A stretch of 64,000 bases of DNA, taken from positions 33,437,715-33,501,714 of the forward strand of contig CM046453.1 of NCBI GenBank assembly GCA_025506515.1, written 5' to 3'. Of the stretch, positions 1-11,090 are shown piece after piece. This DNA comes from Flaveria trinervia (lineage: Eukaryota > Streptophyta > Magnoliopsida > Asterales > Asteraceae). Numbering within the stretch: position 1 is the stretch's first letter; each line of letters starts with the position of its first letter. The notes beneath the pieces are model-generated. The model did not search any database. It was not told where the DNA came from and worked only from the letters and a program-made list of their open reading frames with translations. Position numbers and translations under genes: made by a program.

Positions 1-2281
1 CTTTTGGGCTGAAGCTGTCAACACAGCATGCTATGTGCAGAATAGAGTGCTAATAAATCAGAGGTTGATGAAGACTCCATATGAAGTTCTACATCATTTG
101 GCTCCTCTCATTTCATTTTTTAGAGCATTTGGGTGTCCCTGTTTCATTCTCAACACAAAGGATCAGCTCCAGAAATTTGATCCTAAGGTGGATGCAGGGT
201 ACTTTGTTGTTTATTCATCAACTTGCAAGGCATACAGAGTTTCAACTGCAGAACAAAGATGGTTGAAGAGACTCTACATGTCAAGTTCAATGAATCTCCA
301 AAGGACAAGATTCCACAAAGCCCTGTGGAGCTCTTTGATTTGGACATACTGCAATATGTTCCTTATCAATCTCCTGCTGTTGCTCCTGTCAACAGTTCAC
401 CACCTGGTGTTACAACTGAAGATGATGATGATAGTAGTAATCACCTCTTCAGGTTTAGTGACCAACTGCCTGAGTCCTCTAAACCTGATGCTCCTGTAGC
501 TCCAGCAGCACCATCCACAACAAATGCTGATGAGATTTCTGCATCCTCAACTTCATTTGAGTTGCCACCATCTTCATGGTTTCAAGAATCTGCATCAACA
601 TCTGCTGCTACTGAAGATCCTACAAACACTTGCACAGATTTGATTGTTTACCAAGAGCTGAAAAATCACCCAATGTCTCAAATCCTTGGTGATATCAATG
701 CTGGTGTTTCAACCAGAAGCCAGTTGTCCAATTTCTGCTTCTATGCTCTCTTCATCAGTCAGCTAGAGCCGAAGAACTATCATGTTGCTTTGAGAGACAA
801 TGGATGGGTTGAAGCCATGCAGCTTGAGCTTCTTCAGTTCAAGAAACAGCAAGTGTGGGAGCTTGTTCCTCTACCCCCAGGTAAGTGTGCAATAGGCACT
901 AAATGGGTGTTTAGGAATAAAACTGATGAAAATGGGCTAATTGTTAAGAACAAGGCCAGACTGGTTGTGCAGGGGTTGCACAAGAAGAAGGTATTGATTA
1001 TGATGAAACCTTTGCCCCTGTAGCCAGACTGGAGGCAATTAGATTGTTTTTAGCCTATGCTGCACTCCAATCTTAAAGTTTTTCAAATGGATGTCAAAAG
1101 TGCTTTTCTATATGGTACAATAAAAGAAGAAGTTTATGTGTCAACCACCAGGCTTTGAGGATAATAAGCACCCAGAATGGGTATATAAGCTTGATAAAGC
1201 TCTTTATGGGTTGAAACAAGCACCTAGAGCCTGGTATGAGACCTTATCAAACTTCTTCTACAGAATAATTTCACTAGAGGCTCCATAGATAAAACTTTAT
1301 TTTAAGAAGGTGGATCAGCATAAGCTACTTGTTCAAATTTATGTTGATGATATTATATTTGCATCCTCTGATTCCCAATTGTGTGAGGATTTCCAAACCT
1401 TAATGCAACAGAAGTTTGAAATGAGTGCAATGGGAGAATTACAGTTCTTTCTAGGTTTGCAAATCAAACAAAAAGCTGATGGAATTTTCATTCATCAGTC
1501 TAAATACACAAAAGATCTTTTGAATAAGTTTGATTTACAAAACTGTAAACCCTGTTCTACTCCCATGTGCAACACCACACAATTGGATGTTGATCAGAAA
1601 GGTAAAGGTGTTGATGAAACCCTTTACAGATGTATGATTGGTTCCTTGATGTATTTAACAGCTTCTAGACCAGATATTATGTTTGCTACATGTGTTTGTG
1701 CTAGATTTCAGGCTGCACCTAAGGAGTCTCATCTGATTGCAGTCAAGAGGATCTTTAGATATCTGCAAGGTACACAATCTCTAGGCTTATGGTATCCACT
1801 GGACATTCTTGCAAATTAGTTGCTTTCTCTGATAGTGACTATGCAGGGTGTAAGTTGACCAGGAAATCAACTTCTGGTGGATGCCAATTCCTAGGCAACT
1901 GTTTGATTTCTTGGCAGAGTAAGAAACAAACATCTGTTGCTACATCCACTGCTGAAGCCGAGTACATTGCTGCTGCAAGTTGTACATCCCAAATACTCTG
2001 GCTTCAGAATCAACTTTTGGATTATGGCATACAGAGACTAAGACTCCATTATTAATGGACAGTGCTTCAGCTCTTTGCATTGTCAAAAATCCAGTCCAGC
2101 ACTCTAGGACCAAACATATAGAAATAGACATCATTTTATAAGAGATTGTTTTGAAAAGGGTCTAATTAATCCTATGTTTGTGCCTAGTGCTGATGAGCTT
2201 GCAGACATTTTTACTAAGCCTTTGGATAGTTCAACTTTCCACAACCTGGTGTTAAGGCTTGGTATGCTGCAGCTAGAATAA
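1..2281 (+). pseudogene. pol: Element A pol: integrase C-terminus, reverse transcriptase, RNase H (broken)
   Basis: The sequence opens in the integrase core tail (FWAEAV block in frame 2), continues through the linker and the RT start (GTKWVFRNK near 895-930), and reaches the YVDD catalytic box at 1340-1351. RNase H follows (SDSDYAGCK near 1828, AEAEYIAAASC near 1951), ending at the TAA near 2279-2281. Compared with the copy in B, single-base losses shift the frame near 241, 975, 1065, 1300, 2030 and 2125, so no intact polyprotein can be made. The parent enzyme would copy element RNA into DNA and integrate it. The assignment is certain; the defects are seen directly by comparison with B. Confidence 0.95.
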
Positions 2282-3091
2282 GTGACAACTACTGATGATC
2301 TCAGTAATTACTGATGATCATTGGTAACCATGTCACATAAGTACTGATGAGTTAGTTTACCCTCAGTAGTTTTTATAACTACTGAAGGCTAAATGCTTTA
2401 AGTACTGTACTTTATCTGTTCTAAACTACTAATGTAGTTACAACTACTGAAATCAGTAGAAACAGATAAGTACTGATGTCCTATGAAACAACTGAAAACA
2501 GCAAAAGGCTGATGAGTAAGTGTTGAGGACAGTATGAAACAGCTGAAAGGCTATGAATTGACGACAACACTACTGATGAGTACTCTCTCTTCAGTAGTTC
2601 ACAAACTGCTGTTTCTTTAAAACACTGAAGCAATACCATGTCTTCAGTAGTTTCACAACTACTGATGACTAACACCAAGTCTTCAGTTGTTTACAACAAC
2701 TGATGGCAAAACTACGGTCTTCAGTAGTTTCACAACTACTGATGGCTAATACCAAGTCCTCAGTTGTTTCAACATCTGAAGTCCAACTTGTCTTCAGTAG
2801 TTTTTAAAACTACTGATGCCTAAATCAGAGACTTCAGTTGTTTCAACGTCTGATTGTAAACACCATGTCTTCAGTTGTTTTATAACTGCTGACCACACCA
2901 ATACCATCAGTCATTTCAAACCTCTGAAAGTTAATACCACGTCATCAGTTGTTTCAAATACTGATGATAACACCAAAACCTTCAGTCGTTTCATAACCCG
3001 TACCCTATATATACCTGATCCCTCTTTCAGAGTTTTTCATTCTTTCACGACCTAAAAATTCAAAAGCTCTGAAAACCTTTCACCTTCATTA
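2282..3091 (+). promoter_or_regulatory. Element A pol-env spacer with CAGTAGTT/AACTACTG array and TATA box
   Basis: About 810 bp without coding sequence. It is packed with the family-1 motif CAGTAGTT and its complement AACTACTG, often as inverted pairs: TCAGTAGTT, 4 nt, AACTACTGA occurs near 2725 and a similar pair near 2644. A TATA-like box (CTATATATAC) lies at about 3005-3014, some 80 bp before the env-like ATG at 3092. The same motif fills the element's LTR. I infer a second promoter for the downstream gene; no transcript evidence is available here. Confidence 0.6.
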
Positions 3092-6000
3092 ATGGCGACC
3101 ATGCAACTCAAGCCTCGACACAACTGTGTCGCGTACCTCACAAAATCGCCCTTCTGGACCAAATTTGATAGTGCTATAGATCTTATGGTCCAATCCCCAC
3201 TGAAAACGGCTTTCCTCTTAAATCCAATCATTTATGCCGATTCGCTACATCAGTTTTGGACGAATGCGACTGTTAATGGAGAATCTATCCATTCGTCCAT
3301 CAACTCTCATAAGGTGGTCATCTCTACTGCTACCATCCGCCAGATATTACTGTTAGATGATGCTGCCTACCCTGTTGGATATCCTAAGCGCCAACTTGAT
3401 CTTTCATTTGGACAACATGGATATCAGGGTGATCTTAGTGCTTCAACAATCCTGAAGAAACATTTTCCAGATGCTGAACGTTAATATTTCATATGGTAAA
3501 TGTTTGCCTGGCTCCGAAGACTTCCTCTTGGGATCAACTGTCTTCCAGATGGCAACAGGTATTGTTCTCTATCCTTGAACAAGAACCACTAAACTTTTCT
3601 GAAATAATTTTCTTGAACTCAAGGATATGGCCACAAAACCACTTTCTAACCGTTGGATACTATATCCTCGTTTATAATGGCCATAATAGAGAATCAGCTT
3701 TCTGCTGAGGGACTAGTTAGTCTGGGAGTCCCTGCTTTGGCTGTATTACCGGAGGTATACTCCCGACACAACACTGACCAAACTCTCAAACAGGCTGCCA
3801 AGCTGCGCAAACCCACGCAGCTGGAACCCACAGCCTCCACTCCACATCCAAAGTCCCCTCCAAACCCACTAAGAAGAAGCCTAAGAAAGCTACTCAGGGA
3901 GTTGAGTCCCCTGTGGATGCTCCTGCTGCACCAAAGCAGGTTATCTCTACTGGACTTAACCCCCCAGTAGAGACTATGACTCCACCAACTGAAGCCGCTC
4001 AGGTTTCCTCTCAAAAGGAACCTGAAGCAACCACTCAAAGGGAAGCCACACTGCTGGGATCCTCCTCACTTGAGGGGATTACCATTGAAGAGCACCACTT
4101 GTCCCGGGTGCACACTGCTTCCACACCCTCTCCTGATGCAACCGCCCCTCAAAGCCCTACAATAATTGTTGCAAAGTGCTGACACAGTTGCATTCCTCAC
4201 CCCCCACCCAGACACCAATTACTACTGGGATAACCTCAACACCTGAGGGGGAGGATTACAATGCTTCTGTCAACCCACAGCATAGGGGTTATCATGTTCC
4301 ATCTTCTAGTGTAGATAAGGAGGTGCGAACTTCTGGTGAGGCTGCCACTGTCTCTGACTCAGCAAATGACCAGGGTGCAGTTGGTAACATCTCTAAGACC
4401 TCACCAGCGGCAACAGCTGATGAAGGACATAGTCCTGAGGCTGGAAGTCCCCAGAACCGAGAACAAGGGGCACATGCTATAATTGATCTACACTCAAGGC
4501 ATGTTCATTCTGACTCTGTCAGGAGGTCAGGTGATTCAGTATCCACTGATGATGACCTGAGCTTCTTCTATGATGTAGTTGCTCAAAACACCATTCTAGA
4601 GGATGAGGTTAGCAGACTCAAAGAGCTGCTGGCCAAGATGTCTCAGGATGCAAGTCCATCTGCCACCACAATACACCCACAGATGGCACCTTCTTCTGAA
4701 GGTCCCCTACACACTGAGCCAGTATATACTTCCAAGCCACCAGCCTCTGCTTTCGGCACTGATTCTCAGGAACAGAACCATCCTGATCAATCAGTTGCTA
4801 CCCTTCAAAATCCCTACCTCTCATCACTCCCATGATCACAGATATAGTGATCAAAGCCCTTGATGAGAGGCTTCCTACAATAATACAACCCTTGGTGGAG
4901 GAGTTGGTGACTAATCCCTTTCTACTGCTCAAACCCTTGCACCCAATGCAACCAAAAAGGGGGAGAGTCAGTTAGTTAAAGGAAAAAGGAAGAGGATAGA
5001 TGGGGAGAAGGTGAAAGAATCTGAGTTTGTAAATGAGAAGGAGAAGGAGAGTGTGAAGGGAGCTGAAGTGAATGAAAGTCAAAAAGACTTTCATGTCACA
5101 TATCAAAAGAGAAAAGGAGAGTCTGAGAGGAGAAGGAGCTGAAGGATATGGTGAAAGAAGCTGACGCCAACCATAACCGTTCAATGGATAAAATCATTGA
5201 GCAGTTGTATAGGCAGGGTTTTGACATCAAACAACTAGACTCCGAGATCAGAAGGATGGAAACAGAGGAGATCAACTCAAGATGGGCTAGCTATGATGCC
5301 TTAGAAAGAGAAAGGCTGGAGATAATGATCAGATTTATAGCTAAATACTTGGGAAGATCTCTATGGAAATAAGGGCTGGACCAGGGACAACATCTTGGCA
5401 ATAACCACCAGATTTGTTCGTCTGAAGATACTCCAAAGGTTTAGTGATTGAGGTATTGAATGAAGCTGGGGTTGGGAATCGAAAAGAACTGACAAAATTT
5501 ACCAAAGCCTCCCTTACAGCCAAAATGCTAAAACAGTCTGAAAAGCCTCAATCCTCAAAATCACTATCTCCACAACCCACTAAAACAACCCCTTTACCCT
5601 CTAAACCAACCATCCAACCCACAAAACCAAATCCTTTAACCCCAAAACCCACTGCCAGTGATGTACTAGCCAAAAGAAAAGAAGGTACTGAGGCCTGATG
5701 AAGATGAAGAGGAGGATGAAGACAGACTGCCACTCTCTGCAGTTATTACTTTGCCTAAGGCTAAACCAATGTCCATCACTCCTGCTTCTCAAATGCATGA
5801 TGTAATGATAAAGATTGAAGAGGAACAGATGCAAAGACATGATGAGGAAATGCTGAAAAGCATTGACAAAGCATATGCCACATCCTCTTCAATGATCAGC
5901 ATGAAGAAAGAAGTATTAAGATTGTACACCCTTGCTAATACCTTTCAATACCAAAGGGAAAGAGTAAGGATATGGCCTGATCCTAGGGTGGCACACCGAT

Positions 6001-6535
6001 TGTCAAGAAAGAAATTCCTTCAAGATACAAGGCCAAGTGAAGAGAGTTGTCGACGAAGACATCACTGTGGTTCTTGTAGTGGCCCCTTGGAATTGTTGAA
6101 GAATTCAAGAAAGCCTATGAAGCCAAACAACCACCTCAAAAGATGTTAGAGAACAAAATCATAAAGAAGGGATTGGTTTACAAAAGACTTGAAAACTTCA
6201 AACAAGAGGAGCTCAACCTGCTCTTAGAAGGGACTCATCCAGATGAGTTTGCTTATAGACAAATAACCACGGTTGAGCTCAAGAATGGAAAACAGGCCAA
6301 GTACATATCTGAAGTGTATGGCCGAGAAGGATTATTTGATGGTGTGCCCGAGGTGCTGACAATGGATGAGCAAATCATGTTTCTAAGGGCTTACACCAGG
6401 GAATCATATAGGCTGATACACGGGAGTAGATCTCATGGTTGGGGTAACAGCTCGGTGTCCAAGTCCCCAATACAGAGCTCCCAACCATATCATGCCAAAC
6501 AGATCATCAGAGACTTCTTCCCAGGCCGGTGCTGA
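3092..6535 (+). pseudogene. Element A env-like (pol-downstream) gene, frameshifted
   Basis: The start is the ATG at 3092 (MATMQLKPRHNC), matched by the equivalent starts in B and G. The N-terminal module runs through FW at about 3254, a short I-T-x-x-I-R-x-I-L segment and the block LAPKTSSWDQ near 3508. A long Pro/Ser/Thr-rich middle follows, then a Lys/Glu-rich region likely to form coiled coil (near 5000-5370), and a conserved C-terminus (ELKNGKQAKY near 6275, TRESYRL near 6395). At least six frameshifts break it, at about 3481, 3620, 3900, 4180, 4835, 5370 and 6110. In B and G the frame stops right after a Gly-Lys; here one base is missing, so the frame runs on to 6535. No signal peptide or membrane segment is evident, so 'env-like' is only a positional name. 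Its function is unknown. Confidence 0.75.
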
Positions 6536-6636
6536 AAAAGGTGTCACTTCTCATCTGATCAAGAGGATAAAAAGACCATCTATGTGCCAAAATAAGTGGG
6601 ACTCGTCAATAACTTGAGGTTTTAGCTGCATTGGTT

Positions 6637-6647
6637 CAGGGGGAGTT
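6637..6647 (+). other. Element A polypurine tract
   Basis: CAGGGGGAG followed directly by the TGTTGGACC start of the LTR. This is the usual primer for plus-strand DNA synthesis and fixes the LTR's left boundary. The same tract abuts the LTRs of B and G. Confidence 0.85.
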
Positions 6648-7424
6648 TGTTGGACCAAAAGAACCAATAAGCCTGATCAGAGAAACCTCTAAGTCCCACA
6701 GGACATCACAACAGCTGAAGAAGACCTGATCAGCTGTTCTACAAAGTCTGAAGAATACAACTGCTGAAGTACGTCTGAAGTACTGAAGACAAAGACTGAG
6801 ACAACAGCTGAAGATCTAAAGTCTGAAGACTTCACAAGTACTGAAGACAAAGACTGAAGATCAACAGCTGAAAGACAAAGTCTGATGATTCAAGTACTGA
6901 AGACATCAGCTGATGACAACAGCTGAAGAGGGCTTCTTCAGTCGTTGTGATGGTTTTTCTTCTTCAGTAGTTTTCTTTTCTTTTTAGTAGTTTGTTTACT
7001 TTTCTTTTCAGTACTTGTAAACAACTGAAGAGGTTGTTCTTCAGTTGTTGTAGTATCAGTAGTTTTATGTTTTTCAGTAGTTGTAAATAAGATGTTTAAC
7101 ACTTAGGAACATTTGTAAGAAGATGTCAGTTGTTGACATCTTCAGTAGTTGTTAAACATCAGTAGATATCAAACGGTTACATGTCACTTTCAAGTGACAT
7201 CAGCCTACGTCACTCTTTCCTTTATAAGGAAGGATGACTCACCTGTAATCGTGCCTTTGAGGTCGACAATCTTAATGCATATTCCTTTTGTCGGATATTT
7301 CTCTCTCTATAACAAAGTTCTTTTATCGTTTTATATCAAATGTTCTTGTTTGAATTTGTCTAATTCTGAGCTATTCCGCTGCTATATCTGTTCAATCGAT
7401 TAAACCAAGAGGCTGAGATCCTTA
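6648..7424 (+). repeat. Element A 3' LTR
   Basis: It begins TGTTGGACC after the polypurine tract and aligns with the G LTR (about 787 bp) and less closely with the B LTRs. The U3 part is filled with CTGAAG and CAGTAGTT motifs (about 6700-7170). A TATA-like TTTATAAGG lies at 7221-7229. The last bases (GATCCTTATA) look like a decayed version of the GATCCTAACA end in G, so the right boundary is uncertain by about 20 bp. Confidence 0.85.
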
Positions 7425-7737
7425 TAAACTTCCTCATCATCCATCTAAAGATGGGTGTTGATGATAACTAGAGTGATGAAGAAATCTTCCTCCCCCGCAC
7501 TGTAGCAGATAGTGCCTTCTCCCCATCCATGATGACCTCTTGGTTTTCCAAATCAAGCAGATGATCCTCATAAGAACATGATCAATGGTAAGGGAGGTGG
7601 AGTAGTTGGATAGACCAAAAATCAACAAACCTCTAAGAATGAGGATCTTTCTCAGAGTTTAACAGAGCAATCTGATTGTGTTGCTTGTGTAATAGCATGG
7701 AGAAGTTTGGGTCATTTCTACGGTTGAGGTTGGCCAT
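7425..7737 (-). pseudogene. Element E env-like gene, N-terminal fragment
   Basis: The ATG at 7737 (minus) opens with MANLNRRNDPNFS, similar in opening to the env-like start in D (MANLKFDERNN). A stop falls after about 34 codons. The residues RFVDFW in another frame recall the FW block of the family, and an acidic stretch near 7440 resembles the segment following the family's first module. The rest is missing because A is inserted here. It is non-functional. The homology assignment is moderate, resting on position and short blocks. Confidence 0.5.
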
Positions 7738-8496
7738 TTTAATAGCTTAGAGGTGAAGGAAATGGAGAAAAAAGGTGGTTTCAAAGGAATTTTAGGAATT
7801 TAGGTCTGAGAGAAGATGAAGATGATATAGAAAGAGGGGAAACCGTTGGGTTTATATATGAAATGGATTTCAAACAAAGTTAATGAAAGAGGATAAACTT
7901 TGAAATCTGGATGTCGGTTCCACCATTAAAAAAGTAGTTTGCTTTTGCCCAAAGGGTAGTTTTCTTGGAATTTGAAAATCTTCCAAAGGTAATTGGTCTT
8001 CAGAAATTTTGATGAAAAGCTTCCAAAGCCAAAATGACTTCGGAATATATTCCTGAGAGTTTTGAAAAATTTTCTTCGGAAGAGAATTAGGACTTGGATG
8101 TTTTATTCAACTAAGAATAGAGCTTTCGAGTGTTAATTTGCTTTAGAAGAAATTTGTCCTTGAAATCATACGAGTACTTAAGATAATTGTTAAGCTTCAG
8201 AAGATATTTTAGAAATTTCTTTCGAAGGCAATTTTACTTAAGAAATTGTTTGTTTTAAAGGCATAAGTTTCTTCTGAAGATAAATCCATATCTTCCGAAG
8301 GACGAAAAGATCAAGATTTTCAAAAGTCTAAGGAAAGTCTTCTAAAAAGTTTTTCTTCCAGAAAAAACAACAGCTTATGAAGGTGATAAATTAGACAACT
8401 TAGTACACACAAATTTTAAAAATAATATGAATTAGTTTTAAGAAAAAGCTACACAAGGTTAATCATCCCAATAGCTAATATAAGATACTTAAATCT
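7738..8496 (-). promoter_or_regulatory. Element E pol-env spacer with CTTCSGAAG motifs and TATA box
   Basis: About 760 bp non-coding. It contains many copies of a short imperfect palindrome of the form CTTCGGAAG or CTTCCGAAG (about 7980-8370). The same motif appears in this element's LTR around 56025-56125. A TATA-like TATATAAA (minus) lies at about 7850-7858, some 115 bp before the env-like ATG. The arrangement parallels the spacers of the other families. Confidence 0.5.
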
Positions 8497-9923
8497 CTAC
8501 TCATCAAAAGCTTTGGTGAACAGATTAACATATTGTTCATTTGTGTTAACCTTGACTAGTTTGATTAATCCTTTCTTAAAATTATCTCTAATCAAATGAT
8601 ACTTGATATTGATGTGTTTTGTCCTTGAGTGCTGCATGGGATTCTTTGTGATAGAAATAACACTATTGTTATCTATGTGAATGGGAGTCTCCTTAAAGTT
8701 GAACCCATAGTCTAGCATCTGATTCTGAATCCAAAGCACTTGAGCATAGCAGCTTGCAGCAACAATGTATTAGTTTCAGCAATTGATGCAGAGACACATG
8801 ATCGCTTCTTGCATTGCCATGAGACAACCCTTCCACCAAGAAACTGACATCCCCCTAATGTAGACTTTACAGTCATATTGCAGCCACCATAATCACTAAT
8901 TGTATATGCAGACAAATTAAAGTCAGAATTCTTTGGATACCAAAGGACAAATGTTGAGGCACCTTTGAGATATCTTAAAATTCTCTTGACAGTGATAAGA
9001 TGTGACATCTTGGGCTTAATATCTTGCACAAACACATGTGGCAAACATGATATCAGGCCTGCTAGCTGTAAGGTACATAAAAGATCCAATCATAGCCCTG
9101 TAAAGATGTTCATCCACACACTCCCTCTCAAGATCAGGCCCAAGGGAGTGGTTTCTTGCTATGGGTGTCTTAGCAACCTTGCAGTCAGTTATGTTGAATC
9201 TCTTGAGTATGTCTTGAACATACTTGGCTGACTTATGAAGATGCGATCTTCAAATTGCTTCACTTGAATTACTAGAAGGAAATTGAGTTCCCCCATGGCA
9301 CTCATTTCAAATCTGTCCTTCATCAGCTTTTCAAAGTCTTTGCAAAGCTTTGGATTAGTTGAACCAAAGATGATGTCATCTACATATACTTGAACTAGAA
9401 ATAAGTCATTTCCTATTCCTTTGATAAAGAGAGTTCTATATATACTACATCTTCTATATCCAAGCTTGTAGAGATACTGAGATAGAGTCTCATACCATTC
9501 ATTAGTGCTTGGTGCAACCCATAAAGAGATTTATCAAACTTGCAGACATAATCAGGATGATCAGGATCTGCAAAACCAGGTGGTTGTTTGACATACACCT
9601 CTTCATCAATCACCCCATAAAGAAAAGCACACTTGACATCAATTTGGTAACCCTTGAAATTCTTGGATGCAACAAAAGCTAAGAATATCCTAACAGCTTC
9701 TAGTCTTGCCACAGGAGCAAAACTATTGGTGTAGTCAATTCCTTCTTCTTATGTGTATCCTGAACAACTAGTCTTGTATTTAATGACAAGTCTCTATCAT
9801 CCTTCTTATTCATTAAAACCCATTTGGTTTCTACAGTAGTCTTCCCATGTGGAAGAGGACATAGGTTCCAAACCTTTTGTTTTTTAAATTAAAGCAGCTC
9901 CTCTTGCATACCTTCAACCCAAC
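8497..9923 (-). pseudogene. pol: Element E pol: RT body and RNase H (broken)
   Basis: Downstream half of the E polymerase. RT blocks include MARLEAVRIFLAF (start 9712), the FLYG and PPGF blocks, and YVDD at 9375-9386. RNase H blocks (GCQFLGG near 8850; CKKRSCVSASIAE near 8790) end at 8497 after a TKAFDE terminus. Frameshifts occur near 9410, 9240 and 8740. The upstream RT part lies at 48777-49029, on the far side of D, which entered at the CCAAC duplication. Confidence 0.9.
9919..9923. repeat. Target site duplication of element D (left), CCAAC
   Basis: CCAAC abuts the left end of D and is repeated exactly at 48772-48776. Five bases is the normal length for copia integrases. Confidence 0.9.
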
Positions 9924-10442
9924 TGAAGATCATGTTAGGTTGGACTCACTTTAGTATAGATGTTTACTTTACATTGTAATAGGACTTTTGTTAGTTTCAT
10001 TTTGTATTTTGTTTGTAATTAGCAGTTTTGGCAGTCCAGCGAAACTGTGAGCGAATCTATACATTCGCTCACAGTTTGCTGTTTTGGTTTACCGGCGAAC
10101 TTGTGTTCTGCCGGGCGAAACTATAGTTTTGGCATGACAGTTTCGCTGGTAGCGAAACTGTCAGCGAATCTATGACTGCTATATATACTATTTTCATTTC
10201 ACTTTGTACGGCAGCTTGCAAAACCCTAATCGTGGAATTCTGTTGCAAGCTACCATTTCTAAGTAGTTACTTCATTGAAATACAATTGTGCTTGTTGTTA
10301 TTGAGTGAGTTTGTTCATTTGAGTACCAATTATGTCTTGATTCATCATATTCACTTCTCAATTGTTGTTATTTGGATTGTGTGTTTGATATTGATCAAAT
10401 TATCCTATCAATTGTACTGTTCATCGATCACATGGACCAACA
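9924..10442 (+). repeat. Element D 5' LTR
   Basis: Starts TGAAGATCATG and ends GACCAACA. It matches 48252-48771 almost completely. U3 carries GCGAAAC inverted repeats, followed by a TATA box (CTATATATAC, about 10179-10188). Confidence 0.95.
10042..10162. repeat. Two long inverted repeats in the D LTR
   Basis: First: arms of 15 bp (10042-10056, AAACTGTGAGCGAAT, and 10063-10077) around a 6-nt loop. Second: arms of 12 bp (10136-10147, GACAGTTTCGCT, and 10151-10162) around a 3-nt loop. Both contain the family motif GCGAAAC/GTTTCGC and lie just upstream of the TATA box. They recur in the 3' LTR. Confidence 0.9.
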
Positions 10443-10445
10443 ATA

Positions 10446-10457
10446 TGGTATCAGAGC
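10446..10457 (+). other. Element D primer binding site
   Basis: TGGTATCAGAGC, three bases after the LTR end. It is the standard complement of the 3' end of plant initiator-Met tRNA, which primes minus-strand DNA synthesis. Confidence 0.95.
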
Positions 10458-11090
10458 CTTAGTGCTCTTGATTTGTTGAGTTTTTGTGGTTTTGGTCAAT
10501 ATCTAGTTTCAATCAATTTTCATTGGATTATCAGCTGTTTTTGGCATGGAAATTGATTGAATTATGCTTGTTCTTGATTGAGGAAGATTCTACAATCATC
10601 AGATCTCAAATTCATTGAGATTTGGATGATTTCAGATTGATTTTGAGGTGAAAAAGGGTTTTGAGACCGACCAGCGAAATTACTGTTCTTACAGCGAAAC
10701 TGTCATCTTCATTCAGCGAAATTATGAGTTATTTTGGATCAGAAGTTGTTTTCTAGAGTTTCAGCGAAAGTATTCCCTTTAACGAAAGTTCATTAGTGTT
10801 TTTGACCAATCATCAAGCGAAATTGCTGCCGAATCTATTTTTGAACGAAAGTTCAAGCTTGTTTCCTGCGAATTTAGCAGCGAAATTAAGCAATTGTTGT
10901 CTCTGATCAAGTGAAAGTGCTGCTGAAATTGCAAGCGAAAGTGTCTGTTTTTGCGAAAGTATCTGCGATAGTATTGTTTCACAGCGGAACTGTTAGCCAA
11001 GTCACCTCTTTCAGCGAATTTGTTAGCGAATTTGTTAGCGAAATTATCAATTTTTCTGCCGAAACTATTATTTCGAAATTAACTACTCTT
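10458..11090 (+). promoter_or_regulatory. Element D leader rich in GCGAAA motifs
   Basis: Untranslated leader between the primer site and the recognisable gag. From about 10670 to 11060 the motif GCGAAA recurs every 15-40 bases. An open frame crosses the later part, so the exact gag start is not clear. The motif is shared with the LTR and the pol-env spacer. Confidence 0.6.

Larger units (their letters stand above)
1..7424 (+). mobile_element. Element A: 3' part of a family-1 Ty1/copia (Sirevirus-like) retrotransposon
   Basis: The element enters from the left edge inside the integrase and runs through RT, RNase H, a non-coding spacer, an env-like gene, a polypurine tract and a 3' LTR. Its 5' LTR, gag and protease lie outside the window. 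It is close to B and G in sequence and gene order; pol and LTR wording group it nearer to G. All genes carry single-base frameshifts. It interrupts the env-like gene of the older minus-strand element E. The right boundary is approximate, because the last LTR bases do not read as a clean CA end. Confidence 0.9.

Noticed and set aside
2282..3060. CTGATGA boxes in the family-1 motif, resembling the hammerhead ribozyme core CUGANGA
   Set aside because: No matching GAAA box with a closing helix was found at the right distance; the boxes are part of the dispersed AACTACTGATG motif.
7409..7424. Reading E's env-like frame further left into A
   Set aside because: The same bases align with the LTR ends of B and G (GATCCT near the terminus), so they were given to A's LTR; the boundary remains uncertain.
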